Counted from the stretch's first letter, positions 21,057-32,892 are shown. The stretch: DNA of 64,000 nucleotides from Entomortierella parvispora (GCA_963573315.1 OY752142.1:2790001-2854000), one strand, 5' to 3'. Program-made: numbers and translations. The notes: generated by a model not told the origin, from the sequence alone.

Positions 21057-23133
21057 GATGGGAGTCCGTTATCAGATCAAGGGGAGAGTGAAAAGACTGT
21101 GAGGCTCGATACTAGGTAAAGGTCGAGGATAGTCCCTGGAAAGGGCTGGAAGGGTGCCGATGAAGATGAGGAGGTGGGGAGAAAGGTACTGCAACCTCAC
21201 GACAGAGAGGGATGGGAGTGGGGATGGAGGAAAGGAGAGTGACAGAGAAGAAAGAAAGGAAAAACTCAAACGATAGCTGGCACCCTGGATGTAACGAACG
21301 AAAACTTCACAGATGAGCGACTGTCGTTGGTCTGGTGAAGAGCCTCGTCAGAGTCTCCCTTCTGTTTCGTTACCTCACTGTGGGTGAGTGGGGACTTGAT
21401 GGGCGGAAGCGAGAATGAAGTAGGTGGATGGAGACAGAGCAAAAGTGCTCTCGGGCACCCGGCAAGAAGGTTTCGTTTCTAGCTTTTCCAATTTATTATG
21501 AACATGTCGTGCCTTGTGCCACTCTCTCTCGACCCTTTTTCTCAAGGGCCTACAGTGGTGCTCTCTGGTCCAACGGCTTGCCCAGTTCACCCCAAACACT
21601 GCAGGACAGACCTTGCATCACTCCATTCTGCCGGATCAACTTCGACATGAACTGCTCTCGGTGGGTCGTTTCTCGATAGTCTGCCTACAACATGACTTTT
21701 GCAGCCTGTTTCTTGTTGAAGGACGGCGCGCCAGCAATCGTTGCCAGGCTGGTCAGTTTGCGTACCGGGGACACAACACTCTTCTCACAATAAACTTTGG
21801 TATATCCCCCAGGGAGATCGAAATTACATGCATCCTCTCCATTTATTTTAACCCCCTGGCAATCGCTCAGGGCTCAATTGGTGCCTGAAGGTCAAGAGAC
21901 AGTACATATGGACACGTACTTTGCGAGCGCCGTCATTAAAAAGATTCACACTCGAGGCTCTTCTTTATCATAGGAGCATCCCTGAGAAAGAAAAAAAAAA
22001 CTCCATATTCGCCGCAGATCCAACGCCAAAAGCAGACATCTGGCCGTCTTTAACACAAGCGTGAACTTCACGCTTTGTCCATTTTCACCTCGCCTTTTTG
22101 AGTCACAGGGGTCACGTCAGTTGGGCGAAAGGATTGTGCTTGAAGTCAAAGGTATGCAAGAGTGCTGTTCTGAGCGCCACTACTGCTCCAGGGAGGGCGT
22201 CTTCCCCTGTAGTATCTGTCAAAAAGTACACGGTTTGTTTCCGTTTCAATTGCAACACGCGCCAGCTGTGTATTTTAGACGTTGTACTATATTGGTAGGG
22301 CCGCCGGCGGGGTTCTCTTTCGCTAGATTGAGAGAAGAGGAGTGTCTACGATAAGTACATGAGTGCATACATGATAGTAGACGCGATTCTAGGAACGAGT
22401 CCTGTTTCGACCTCTGAGAGGATGGGCTAGAGGACTTGAAGTATGGCAAGCACTGTGAGCCTATCATCCATATCAGGTGCAAGGGCCTGTCTGTTGTTGA
22501 CTGAATCGTGCAATGGGCGACGGGCGATGGGCGATGGGAACATGAAAATAGATGAGAGGTGAGCAGGAGATAAGGGAAGACAGAGGACAAAAGCGTCGTC
22601 ATGAAGAAGCCACAAGTCATAGAGATGTCATCATGGGTGAGATACGGCTGAAGATCGATCTGGAGGACGACTGCGAAGTCTGAACTCGCAATGAGGCCTG
22701 GGGGAGGGAGGGAGATAAAAGAAGCAGGGACGGACGAGAGGTGCACAGAGTTTGCAATGACCTCATCCTCATGGACGCAAGGGAGTTCGCACACACCTTT
22801 GCACCGTGCGCGTTGCGTGTGGATTTGTGTGTGTGGATTGTGTGTGTTTGTGTGTGGGCATGTCTTATCGCCCTGTTGTGTGGACCCCGGCCATTGTTGT
22901 CAATGCAACATGCATTCTTCATGGCCATTCTCTTTTCTTCTTTTTTCATTTCCTCTCTTCCTTCTCCCTCTTCTTTTCTTGTCTGTTCTCTCCACCTCAC
23001 TACCTACGGTCTGCCCCCCTCGCTCTCTCCCCCTTTCTTCTTTCTTGAGCCCTGACTGCACTTTTCTCTTCACTCTCCTTCACTTATTTCTTCTCCCACG
23101 CGTGTTTACGCCCAATACCCATCAATCGACGCC
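21057..23133. other. Two-kilobase intergenic region, divergent promoters
   Basis: This separates the minus-strand S41 peptidase from the plus-strand trehalose gene, so it should hold both promoters. A C/T-rich stretch at about 22920-23100 is the likely TPS2 leader, and a GT-rich stretch lies near 22820-22860. Open frames here start with non-ATG codons or are low complexity. I see no gene, tRNA or transposon. Confidence 0.45.
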
Positions 23134-26100
23134 ATGTCCTCCATAGCCACATTCCATTCCGCTGCCTCCACTACCTCATTAGGTACCATACCCAGGGTCG
23201 TGCCCTTGACCGAGCTCCCCGAGACGGCTCAGATTGTCCTCAGCGACAAACCAAGACTGATTAACGTCACCCACCAGATCCCTTATGCCTGTACCTTGAT
23301 CGACCGAAACCGCACAAGCCCAAGCTGCAATAACGCCAACGGATCCACTTTTGTCGGTAGCACCAACGGTGGCTCCAACGGGGGTTCATCCTCCTCTCCA
23401 TCGAACAGACGTACATCTTTGGCCATGTCTCGTCAACAGCCTTCGTCTTCGACAGATGCTCAGTCACTTCAGACCGCCAATGGATCGACGACCGAGCCAT
23501 CAAAAACAGAGACAGAAGCAACAGCAACAGCGGCAGCAACGGCGGCAGCGGGAGTAACAGAGGACACCGGATGCATTCTGGAACAACGGAGAGGCCATTC
23601 TGCCATGTACTCTGGTATTCTGTCTCTCGGAAAGGATCTGGAGACAATTCAGATCGGCTGGGTCGGCGAACTGGCCGATCAGGATGGGTTCGTGGTCCCT
23701 TCCAAGAACTTGACCGAGACCCACAAGACCAACCTCAAGGATAAGCTTTGGGAAAAGGAAAAAGTCGTGCCAATCTTTCTCGAGGACAGTCGTGCTGCTG
23801 GCCATTACGAAGGATACTGCAAGACAGGTAACAACCTCTTCAAACACTTTTTTGAGCGGTGGTGACGCCAATGATGAGGTCGGGTTGAAAAAAAAAAGGA
23901 TCCTTGTGGGAAAGTGAATCTCAAAGCTGCTCGCTTGCATGACTGTTGTCGGACCCCAGATCACGAATTAAGAAGGGGGGCAACGATGTCATTCTGCGGT
24001 CATCGTTTTGAAGATTGTTCCTGGCCTAAATTTTCATTTGGCGTGCCTCACAGACTGACCTTTCCTTTTCAAAAACCTTGTAGTGCTCTGGCCATTGTTC
24101 CATTATATCCTCTGGGATGAGGCCACCGACGGCCGTGTTGAGAAGAAGAACTGGGACGACTACGTCTTTGTCAATCAACAGTTTGCAGATGCCATTGTAG
24201 AGCAGTATCAGCCTGGCGATATCGGTAAGACGAAGAGTGATCGATAGAGTAGAACAACAGGGAGACACAACGCTAATTGGCGCATTTGAACGATGACGAT
24301 GTTTTTTTTTCAATTGGGTCGAAACTAACGCTGTGCGTTATCTATCGCCTTGCATCTTTGTTGTTGCGTGTATTTTCTTTCCTTTCTTTTTAGTCTGGAT
24401 TCATGATTACCACCTGCTTCTTGTACCTCATCTTCTTCGTCAAAAGTTGCCCGGCGCGGCTATCGGCGTCTTTATCCACGCGCCATTCCCCTCTTCTGAG
24501 ATTTTCAGATGTCTTCCTAGTAAGTTAGGGGACGTTCTCAATTGACCTTAGTGGGCCCAAGGTCATGTTGGTTTTTTAACAATGCTGTCATTCACTAGAA
24601 CGAGTCGAAGTCTTGAATGGACTTTTGGGTGCGAACCAGATCGGATTTCAGGTATTGGTCGACTTTTTTCCTTCAAAGTGTGGACTTTTCTTCATTGACT
24701 CTTCAAACTAATTCGATTGCTCTGCTTCCCAATAGACCTATTCGTACGCACGCCATTTCATTAGCTGTTGTACTCGCGTAAACGGTTATGAATCCACTCC
24801 TCGTGGCGTTGATGCCATGGGTTCTACAGTCTGGGTCGGAACCTTTCCCATTGGTATTGATGCCGAGCGCGTCGAACGTCAACGTAAAGCCCCAGGAGTT
24901 TTACCCAAGATGGATGCCATCCGTAAAACATACAAGGACAAGCACATAATCGTCGGTCGTGACAAGCTGGATCTCGTCAAAGGGGTCCAACAAAAGCTCC
25001 AGGCCTTTGAAAAGTTTCTCAATGACTACCCTGAGATGCATGGCAAGGTGGTCCTAATTCAAGTCACCTCCCCACCCTTGGTCGAAAATCCGAAATTGGA
25101 GGCCAAGATCGCAGAGCTGGTCGCCCACATCAACGGCACCTATGGATCTCTCAATTTCACTCCAGTGCATCATTACCATCAACACATTGATCGGGATGAA
25201 TACTATGCCTTGTTGTCGGTTGCAGACATTGGACTGATCACCTCTGTTCGCGATGGTATGAATACAACATCGCTCGAGTACATTATGTGTCAGAACGAGA
25301 ACCATGGACCGTTGATCTTGAGCGAGTTTACGGGAACTGCCGGAAGTCTTGGAGGGGCTTTGATGGTGAATCCTTGGGATTACCAGGGTGTCGCTAGGGT
25401 TATCTACGAGGCATTGAACCTTTCCGAGGAGGACAAAGCAACTCGTCATGCAGTAAGTATCACGGTCGCAATAGAGTGTCCAGCGTTCTTTCATTTCCCT
25501 CCCGTGACTAAAAAAGGCTGACGACACTTCTCTCCCTTAGCAACTCCATGAGCACGTTGTTACGCACACTGCCCAGTTCTGGGCAAAGAATTTTATCCAA
25601 GAGTTGATTCTTAATGTCGGCACCTGGGACCAGTCTACTCCAACACCTCATTTGGATCTGTCAGTCATCACCGAGAAGTACAGGAACGCAAAGAAGCGTC
25701 TGCTCATGTTCGATTACGACGTAAGATTTTTATTCTTGCCATGTGAACAGAGGCAACTGATACTCCTAACCCGGTTTCTAACCTCTTTTTTTTCAATTGT
25801 ATTTCAGGGAACACTGACACCCATTCGAAAGACACCAGGAGCAGCTATCCCTCAGGAGCACATGCTCAAAGCCTTGACAGTTCTCGCCAGCGATCCCAAT
25901 AACGTGGTCTGGATCATTTCAGGGCGTGATCAAAAGGTTCTCGAGGAGTGGTTGGGCGAGGTTGATAATTTGGGATTCAGTGCCGAGCACGGCTCCTTCA
26001 TGCGTCAGCCCGGCAGCAAGAAATGGATCAACTTGACAGAGTCCCTCGATATGGGCTGGAAGAACGATGTGATTGAGATCTTTACCTATTATTCAGAGCG

Positions 26101-26954
26101 AACTCAGGGTAAGCCTCATTTCGAAGAGATGAAAATGAAAAAAATGTAACCGGAATTGTTGAAGTGCTCATTGCCTTCAATCTCTTCTTCTCTTCTCTTC
26201 AGGTTCCTTCATTGAACACAAACGCTCTTCTCTCACTTGGCACTATCGTATGGCGGATCCCGAGTTTGGTGCCTTCCAATCACGAGAATGTCAAAACCAT
26301 CTTGAGAACGCCGTCCTTTCCAAGCTCCCCGTCGAGATCTTGGTTGGAAAGAAGAATCTCGAGGTACGGCCCACTATCGTCAACAAGGGCGAGATCGTCA
26401 AGCGGTTAATGAACCAGCATCCCGAGGTGGATTTTGTCCTCTGCGCTGGTGACGACAAAACAGACGAGGACATGTTTAGGGCCTTGGCTGGTGTTCAAGC
26501 CAGTGGTTTGGCGCGCAGGGATTCCATTAATAGCAGTGGTAGCGCTATTATTGAACCCTACAATGATGAACTTGTTGCGGCAACGGCCGCCAAGATCGCC
26601 GCGGCGACACTGCAACATTCCTTGGAGCATTCACCCATCATCCCACACCGTGCAGACTCCTCAGGGCCGTATGGGATCGCCAACACTGCCCAGGGTGCGC
26701 ACTTGAAACCCCCAGCACCTTACACAGTCGCCCCCGTCTCCCCTCCTCTTGGTCCTCCCACACCGGGCTCGATCTCAAGCTTGGCCTCCGCGGCTTCCCA
26801 AGGATCTGACGCCTCCAATCACCCTCTGGCCAACGAGCACTTCTCCATCACCATTGGCCATGCCCTCAAGAAAACCTTGGCCAACTGGCACGTCACCAGT
26901 CCTGAAGAGCTCATCAAAGTCATGGGTGTTTTGTCGGGTGTCGCGGACACTTAG
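23134..26954 (+). CDS. TPS2: Trehalose-6-phosphate phosphatase with N-terminal TPS-like domain
   Basis: Eight exons: 23134-23827, 24084-24224, 24394-24519, 24599-24651, 24736-25452, 25541-25720, 25808-26108 and 26203-26954, giving 987 aa. An N-terminal GT20 domain (LWPLFHY, HDYHLLLVPHL, FIHAPFPSSE, TFPIGIDAERV, RDGMNTTSLEY) is followed by a HAD trehalose-phosphatase domain. The phosphatase nucleophile motif is DYDGTL at residues 635-640; intron 6 falls between D637 and G638. Later HAD motifs include IISGRDQKVLEEWL and GDDKTDEDMF. The GT20 part lacks an obvious GGL loop, and the usual DRLD reads DKLD (Lys near residue 415). That suits a Tps2-type subunit with a weakened synthase domain. The product converts trehalose-6-phosphate to trehalose in the cytosol. 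An AATAAA lies at 26955-26960, just after the stop. Confidence 0.95.
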
Positions 26955-27170
26955 AATAAAACATAAAGGTGGCAATAAACATAGAAGTTGGTGGCGTCTC
27001 AGCAACATCACGTGCAAATTCCGGAGGTGATGGACAAGGTGAACAACAAAGAAGGGCGGGCTACGAGAAATTCTCTATGAATAACAATGCTGTTGCGTTT
27101 ATTGTTTATGAAGCGTGGAAAATTATGAAAGCATGACGAGGGAAGGAGGAAGGGATGGGAGGGGGTGCAT

Positions 27171-28566
27171 TTAAGCCTTGCGAATCTCAACACCGCCGGT
27201 GGCGCCCAAAGCCTTCTTGATGTCACCGTAGATGGCGAACTGGAAAGCAGTGAGGGTACCGACCATGACGATACGGGGACCCAAGCCCAAGAAGAGACCC
27301 TTGACTCCGAGCTCACCAGCCAAACCAACGAGGCGAGTCATAACGGATCCAGTGCCGGAGGTCTTGTTGATCTTGGAGAGGAGGGTATCGGCGGGCTGGG
27401 AGACAATGGCGGCAGCAATACCGGCAATGAGACCAGATCCCAAGTTGATACCGGTCAAGGTAGAGTCAGACAAGTTCTCCTTGGGTCCAGCGGAGGCGAG
27501 GATGGCCTCGGAGGCACGCTCGAAAACGACGAACTTGGCCATGGTGTAAGGGATCTGCTTGAGCAAGATGGGGCCGAATCCAGAGTAGAAACCACGGATA
27601 ACACCATCCTCCTTCAAGATGCGAGAGAAGCCAGAAACGAGACCGGTGGCGAAGGTAGGCTGGGAAACGAGACGGATACGGGTGGCCTCAAGAGGGCAGA
27701 GGGCAACATCGGCGAAGAACTCGGCGATACCGGACGAAACCAAGTAGATGGCAGTGCGGTTGTTGACGGCGTTCTCCTGACCAACAGACTCGATGATGGT
27801 CTTCTTCCAGAACTCGTAACCTCCAAACTTGAAGGCACCCTGCATGAAGTAACCAGCGAAGGTGGGGCCGAATCCGGTCAAGAGAGCGCCAGCACCCTCG
27901 GCCTTGACAACCTGACGGAAACCAGCGGCCATACCCTAATTATTATTGAAAACAACAATCATCACCAGTCAGTCTCTCGAGAGTTGGGTTTGATTTGAAT
28001 AGGAAGTGAAACAATGGCAGAGACCAGAGAACACTGGTTTCTCCATCCCGAGCAAAAAGGGACAAGGGAAGCCAGCAGAACGAAGATCAGGAGGCAGCTG
28101 GCCGAGCCTTTCTCCACTCTAGCAGAAAAGTAGGGCCCAGTCGGTGCGCCTTAATAGCTCCAGATGTGCATGCTCGTTTGCTCCTGTTGATATGGCTCAT
28201 GATGCCCGCAGGGTTGTGGGACTGAATGTTGGCTATTGACGGTACCTTGTTGTAGATGGTGGGCTCGAGCTGGATGCGGGTCTTGACGACATCTGTCGAT
28301 AGTGAACAAGAAGGTGAGGAGCAAGTTAACAAAATGAGCCAGTAAACAAGGTGCAATGAACAAGAGTTCGTGATCGAGGATCCGGCAAAGAGGTTCAGAT
28401 CGAGCTGAATCTAACGGAATGGATCAGGGATCGGGAACATGAGCTTACCGACGGGGGTGAGGGCACCGTGGGTGACACCGCAGCAGATGGCGCCGGCAAG
28501 GGCGAAGCGGGCGTAAAGAGCAGCACCGGTGGGGGCGACAGAAGCCTGGGTCTGGATGGAGGACAT
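27171..28566 (-). CDS. MIR1: Mitochondrial phosphate carrier, intron-containing copy
   Basis: Three exons: 28566-28449, 28292-28246 and 27935-27171, giving 309 aa. It has the three repeats of the mitochondrial carrier family with signatures [30 protein letters not shown] and [13 protein letters not shown]. These match phosphate carriers (Mir1/PiC), which import inorganic phosphate with protons across the inner membrane for ATP synthesis. Introns sit at phase 1 in the Asp codon of PVDVV and at phase 0 after YNK. The downstream neighbour (29462-30391) is a same-length paralogue with no introns, and long nucleotide stretches are identical between them. The N-termini differ ([14 protein letters not shown] here). 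Confidence 0.95.
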
Positions 28567-29461
28567 GGTGAAGTAAGGAGGGGAGAGTGGGGAGGGTGAT
28601 GAGAGGAAGGAAAGAAGAGAAAAAAAAATTGCGTCCCTGCCCTGTGCCAAAAATACTCTGTCTGTTGCAGTGTCTTCCTGTCCTGTCCTGTGTCCTGTGT
28701 CTGTGCCAGATCGAAACATCGCCAGGCGGATTCTGTCGGCCGGAACAACCGGAGAGGCTTATCTCGTTCGTTTGGAGGCTGAGTGACGTCTTTTTTGACT
28801 GGTTCGTCTTCGTCTGCTTCCTCTTCAACCCCCGCACCCGGCGGGCCAAAGGGAAAAGTGCTGGGACAAGCAGACCCAATTGTCGTCTCACGTGAGCCCG
28901 CTTCTCGCCCGTGCTCAACTCCCTTTGCTCCACTCCAGAAATGACGGACGGATCACACCTTTTTGGAGCGAGCAATCAAAAGTGCACAAAACTCAAACCC
29001 ATTTAGCTCTCTGTGTTGGCAGTCGGTGGTCCGTACGATTGTCGATATTTGCCAACTGATATCGACGATGATTGTGAACTCACTGGGTGGTTTCCTTTGG
29101 TAGTCTGTGTGTGGTTGTCGTCTTTCTATCCTGCTTCCTTGTCTGTGTCTGTGTCTGTGTCTGTGCCACTTTTTCGATTGCTCCGTCACTGTCGACTGCG
29201 ACTGCGACTACGACTGCTTGAACAACCCGTTAACTGTACCTGAACATTGAAATTTGAAACCCACAAGCGAGAGCAATTGAAACGTCATAAAAAATGAACT
29301 TCTATTGAAGATATGTTGTAGGAGGGCGAGGGAGGGGGTGCTTCAGAGGTACCTTTCCAGTTCAAGACTCGTCGGGAATCCTCGTCTGCTATTCTATGCA
29401 CAATGGATGACTGGATGAAGGTTGTTGTGGGTCGTGATATGTTGATGGGCACTTTGCTCTC
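28567..29461. other. Intergenic region between the two phosphate carriers
   Basis: It holds the promoter of the intron-containing carrier and the 3' flank of the intronless one. CCTGT/CTGTGT-rich DNA occurs at about 28675-28710, a GTCTGT hexamer repeat at 29141-29164, and a CGACTG-type repeat near 29190-29220. No gene is supported. Confidence 0.45.
29141..29164. repeat. GTCTGT hexanucleotide microsatellite, four units
   Basis: Four perfect tandem copies of GTCTGT occupy 29141-29164 in non-coding DNA between the carriers. Confidence 0.8.
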
Positions 29462-30391
29462 TTAGGCCTTTCGGATCTCGACGGAGTTGGTGGCGCCCAA
29501 AGCCTTCTTGATGTCACCGTAGAGGGCGAACTGGAAAGCAGTGAGGGTACCGACCATGGCGATACGGGGACCCAAGCCCAAGAAGAGACCCTTGACTCCG
29601 AGCTCACCAGCCAAACCAACGAGGCGGGACATAATGGATCCAGTGCCAGAGGACTTGTTGATCTTGGAGAGGAGGGTATCGGCGGGCTGGGAGACAATGG
29701 CGGCAGCAATACCGGCAATGAGACCAGATCCCAAGTTGATTCCAGTCATGCTGGCGGAAGACAAGTTCTCCTTGGGTCCGACATGATCAAGGATAAAGTC
29801 GGCAGCATGCTCATAGACCACAAACTTGGTCATAGTGTAAGGGACTTGCTTGAGCAAGATGGGGCCGAATCCAGAGTAGAAACCACGGATAACACCATCC
29901 TCCTTCAAGATGCGAGAGAAGCCAGAAACGAGACCGGTGGCGAAGGTAGGCTGGGAAACGAGACGGATACGGGTGGCCTCAAGAGGGCAGAGGGCAACAC
30001 TGGCAAAGAACTCGGCAGTACCGGAAGAGGCCATGTAGATGGCAGTGCGGTTCTTGACAGCGTTGTCCTGACCGACAGCCTCGATCATGGTCTTCTTCCA
30101 GAACTCAAAACCTCCGAACTTGAAGGCGCCCTGAAGGAAGTAACCAGCAAAGGTGGGCCCGAATCCGGTCAAGAGAGCGCCAGCACCCTCGGCCTTGACA
30201 ACCTGACGGAAACCAGCGGCCATACCCTTGTTGTAGACGGTGGGCTCGAGCTGAATACGAGTCTTGACAACGTCAACGGGGGTCAAAGCACCGTGGGTGA
30301 CACCGCATCCGACAGCACCAGCCAATGCGAAGCGGGCATACAAGTCCATGCCAGTGGGAACATAGGCGGTTTGTTGATGTGCGACAGCCAT
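29462..30391 (-). CDS. MIR1: Mitochondrial phosphate carrier, intronless paralogue
   Basis: A single 930-nt exon encodes 309 aa, the same length as the spliced product of the neighbour at 27171-28566. The three carrier signatures are intact ([43 protein letters not shown]). The sites of both introns of the paralogue are cleanly fused, as expected from cDNA-mediated duplication or intron loss. The start ATG 30391 gives [14 protein letters not shown]; the N-terminus and some internal segments (for example [12 protein letters not shown]) differ from the paralogue. A GA-rich repeat lies just upstream at about 30390-30425. Probably functional, since the frame and all motifs are preserved. Confidence 0.95.
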   Translation of the reverse strand: MAVAHQQTAYVPTGMDLYARFALAGAVGCGVTHGALTPVDVVKTRIQLEPTVYNKGMAAGFRQVVKAEGAGALLTGFGPTFAGYFLQGAFKFGGFEFWKKTMIEAVGQDNAVKNRTAIYMASSGTAEFFASVALCPLEATRIRLVSQPTFATGLVSGFSRILKEDGVIRGFYSGFGPILLKQVPYTMTKFVVYEHAADFILDHVGPKENLSSASMTGINLGSGLIAGIAAAIVSQPADTLLSKINKSSGTGSIMSRLVGLAGELGVKGLFLGLGPRIAMVGTLTAFQFALYGDIKKALGATNSVEIRKA

Positions 30392-31541
30392 TATATGAGA
30401 AAGAGAGAGAGAGAGAGAGGAGAGAGTGTGAATGAAGAACAGAAAGAGGAAGGAGGGGGCCGAGACGACGAGGTCCGTCTTTAAATGAGTTCGCTACTAT
30501 CGCCAAGACTTCAAAGAGAGCCCACGTTCCGTTCCGCGGGAGAAGCCGCTCTCGATCCGAGCGATTTCTTCAGCTCTGCTGATCCGGAGGACACAAAAAA
30601 GGGAAGTTGCTATCAGCGCAGCTACAAAGGATGCAAGGGCGTGTGCAAGAGATATGTGCAAGCAGCTTGCCGCACCATTGGACAAGTCTATTTTGTAATG
30701 CCGCCACATGAGCTTTGCGTGAACACAACTTTGATCATCGCCCACTTTTCTTTTCCTTCATGTCCTCACCATCACTCAGCTTTCCATCACAAACCTTTCT
30801 TCCCCCCTCCTCCCCAACTCTGAGCTAAAAGTGGCACATATCTCTTGACGAGTCTGATACAAGTGCCTTGGACTGTCCGTCTTTAACGCGCTTCTTTGAG
30901 TTGCGACACTCGTTCCCAAAGAAACGTTGACTGGGCAGAGGTTACTCTGAACTTTGGAGGGTTTCTGGGATCTATTTCTTTTTCAGTAGTATATCTACAT
31001 TGGTACCGTATCAGCTTTGGATGTCCCTCAACCCTACCGAAAAAGGCGATCTGGCAGACCGTTAGCGAGGAGGTCCTACCATCGTCCCAACCCTTGACGA
31101 GAAGGCCAACAAGGAACTATAAAGGAGGCGCCATTGTCGTCCAGAGTATTTATGATGTACTTGTTGCCGTCGCGGAAGGTTCCATCAAGTACTCATATGG
31201 AAATAACGCGTCCGACTGCATTCTTTGTGGACAGGTCAAGCAGAAAGTGGAGATTGGAGAGAAGGCAGCTCCTAAGGACGCGATCTTTCTAAAGAATGAG
31301 GGATTATCCTTGCACAAGGGTGCCAAACGATCAAGGCGCTTGAAAAATGGTAAAACATTACTGGACTTATTAAGAAAGGAATCCTGATCTCGACTGTCAC
31401 AAAGATGCCGTAAAGATGCCGTAAAGATGCCGTCATCTAGTAAGTGCAAAGAAGCAAAAAAAAAAAAAATATCCTCTCTCTTCCAAGACCTTCCTTCCCA
31501 GCCTCAGAAGCATCAACTTCAGCAACGCCTTCAGCCTGAAC
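30392..31541. other. Intergenic region with unassigned open frames
   Basis: It holds the promoter of the intronless carrier. Plus-strand frames at 30485-30823 (112 codons from an ATG) and 30896-31387 (no ATG at all) are open but unrecognised. The second contains protein-like segments such as YDVLVAVAEGSIKYSYGNN and could be a gene remnant. A triple 11-bp repeat follows at 31401-31433. I do not call a gene. Confidence 0.35.
31401..31433. repeat. Perfect triple 11-bp tandem repeat
   Basis: Three exact copies of AAAGATGCCGT follow directly after the open frame that ends at 31387. The function is unknown; it may be slippage-derived. Confidence 0.85.
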
Positions 31542-31775
31542 ATGTCAGATCACGGCAAATCCAGCTCCACCACGGAGCCTTTCACGGACCCCAATCCGAA
31601 TCCTGAGGGCGCAAGGCAAACCGCAGCTAAGGTGGTTGCTCTCCCACTCGCTGCTGCAGGAGGAGTTATTGCGGAAGTCACCAGGAAGGCCAAGGAGTTT
31701 GTCACTGGAACCAACACAAAGATCGACACTGCTCAGAAGAGAGACCCTCCATCAGGCTCGTCATCGTCGTCCTAG
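31542..31775 (+). CDS. Small protein of 77 aa, unknown function
   Basis: An uninterrupted frame runs from ATG 31542 to TAG 31773-31775. The protein has a polar N-terminus (MSDHGKSSSTTEPF), a short Ala/Leu/Gly-rich central segment (VVALPLAAAGGVIAEVTRKA) and a Ser-rich tail. It is not Cys-rich and has no signal peptide. The central part could be amphipathic or membrane-associated. I recognise no family. It is kept because the start is clean and the composition is protein-like; a short, chance frame is possible. Confidence 0.5.
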   Translation: MSDHGKSSSTTEPFTDPNPNPEGARQTAAKVVALPLAAAGGVIAEVTRKAKEFVTGTNTKIDTAQKRDPPSGSSSSS

Positions 31776-32892
31776 TGTTTCGACAAACCCGAATCTGTCA
31801 AGTTTTCCAGCCCGGCAATTGGAAATTGGGCCGACTAATGTTGAAGATACTTCGTCCCCTGCTGAGAAGAGCTCACGCCCGGCAGCAACACACAAATCGA
31901 AAAAAGAACATTTGGAAACAACTCCTCTCTTCCCCTTTCTTCAATTTCTTCGAACAGTTTGTATTTTATGATGTGTTGTTTGTTTTTGTTTGTTTTGAAA
32001 AAATAAAAATTGTGAAAATTTCCACATCCATGGCCACATCCCTCCTTGTAGGAATTCCAGATCCTCTTTTGCCAGCAACTGTCTTCATTACCGAACACAA
32101 CATCGCTCAACCGGCACCAATTATCCCTACCCTCGATCCCCCAGATCAGTTTCTCTGTCCGAGCCCCTAACCATAGTCTCGCAGCTGTCTTTCAACCAGC
32201 CTCGGCGACCTAAAAAAACTTTAGATCTGTGAAGCTAGCCTAATGAACGGCTACATGTGAGACAGGCTAGAGGAAAGGTCGGAGAGGTCGTTCCAAGGAA
32301 AAGAAAGCAGAGGCAAAAGGGCATGGGAAGAGGAGCTGCAAGATCGACTAGATCAGCTGGAAGAGGGGATCGAAGAGGGACACTGCTCCATGACCCGAAA
32401 GTCATGCAGGAGTTCAGGCATGTGATGAAGGGAGATTATTCTTGCGTGACAATGACTCATTCACATGCTATTAAACTCGGCGTGATTGTCGAGGGACTCT
32501 CCTGACGGGGAATCCAAGCATGGGGATCTAAGAAATCAACGCGAAAGAAAGATCAAAAAACTCACAGAGGGAAGCAGGCTTTATGGTGCCCGAAAATTTT
32601 TGTGCAGATTCAGATTCTTGCACGTCACCGGTCTTCTGCTCGCAAGTGCAGTGTGCGATCCGAGAATGAACAGGCCCTCAAAGCCATTGACAACCTCGTC
32701 AGCTTGGGCTTTAGGCACAGCCAAGTCTCTGTGAAGCTCTTTGGTGGCACAAAATTAACAGCAGTACGCAGAGGTGTGGTTGTTTTCAATGAAGGTTTGT
32801 ATTATACATTGTGTGCGTCGAGGTCTATGATATGTTGGCAAGGAAGTTTCCCGAGCCATGATTTTCTCTCTGTCCTTGCTGGTAGTGTGCTT
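31776..32892. other. Unassigned region with coding-like fragments
   Basis: Two plus-strand frames look protein-like without a good start. One is at 32257-32505 (basic, then DPKVMQEFRHVMKGDYSCVT). The other is at about 32602-32820 (QALKAIDNLVSLGFRHSQV ... GGTKLTAVRRGVVVF). They could be exons of an unrecognised gene or remnants of one. I found no splice joining I trust. The 3' flank of the bL19m gene is at the right edge. Confidence 0.35.

Noticed and set aside
22061-23146. Several 70-150 codon frames upstream of the trehalose gene
   Set aside because: Starts are non-ATG or the content is Ser/Phe/Leu from C/T-rich DNA; more likely promoter/leader sequence.
27165-27998. 277-codon plus-strand open frame opposite the phosphate carrier
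   Set aside because: It is the mirror of a GC-biased coding exon and translates to Glu/Gly/Thr-rich sequence without domains. The minus-strand carrier explains the region fully; the same applies to 29783-30484 opposite the paralogue.
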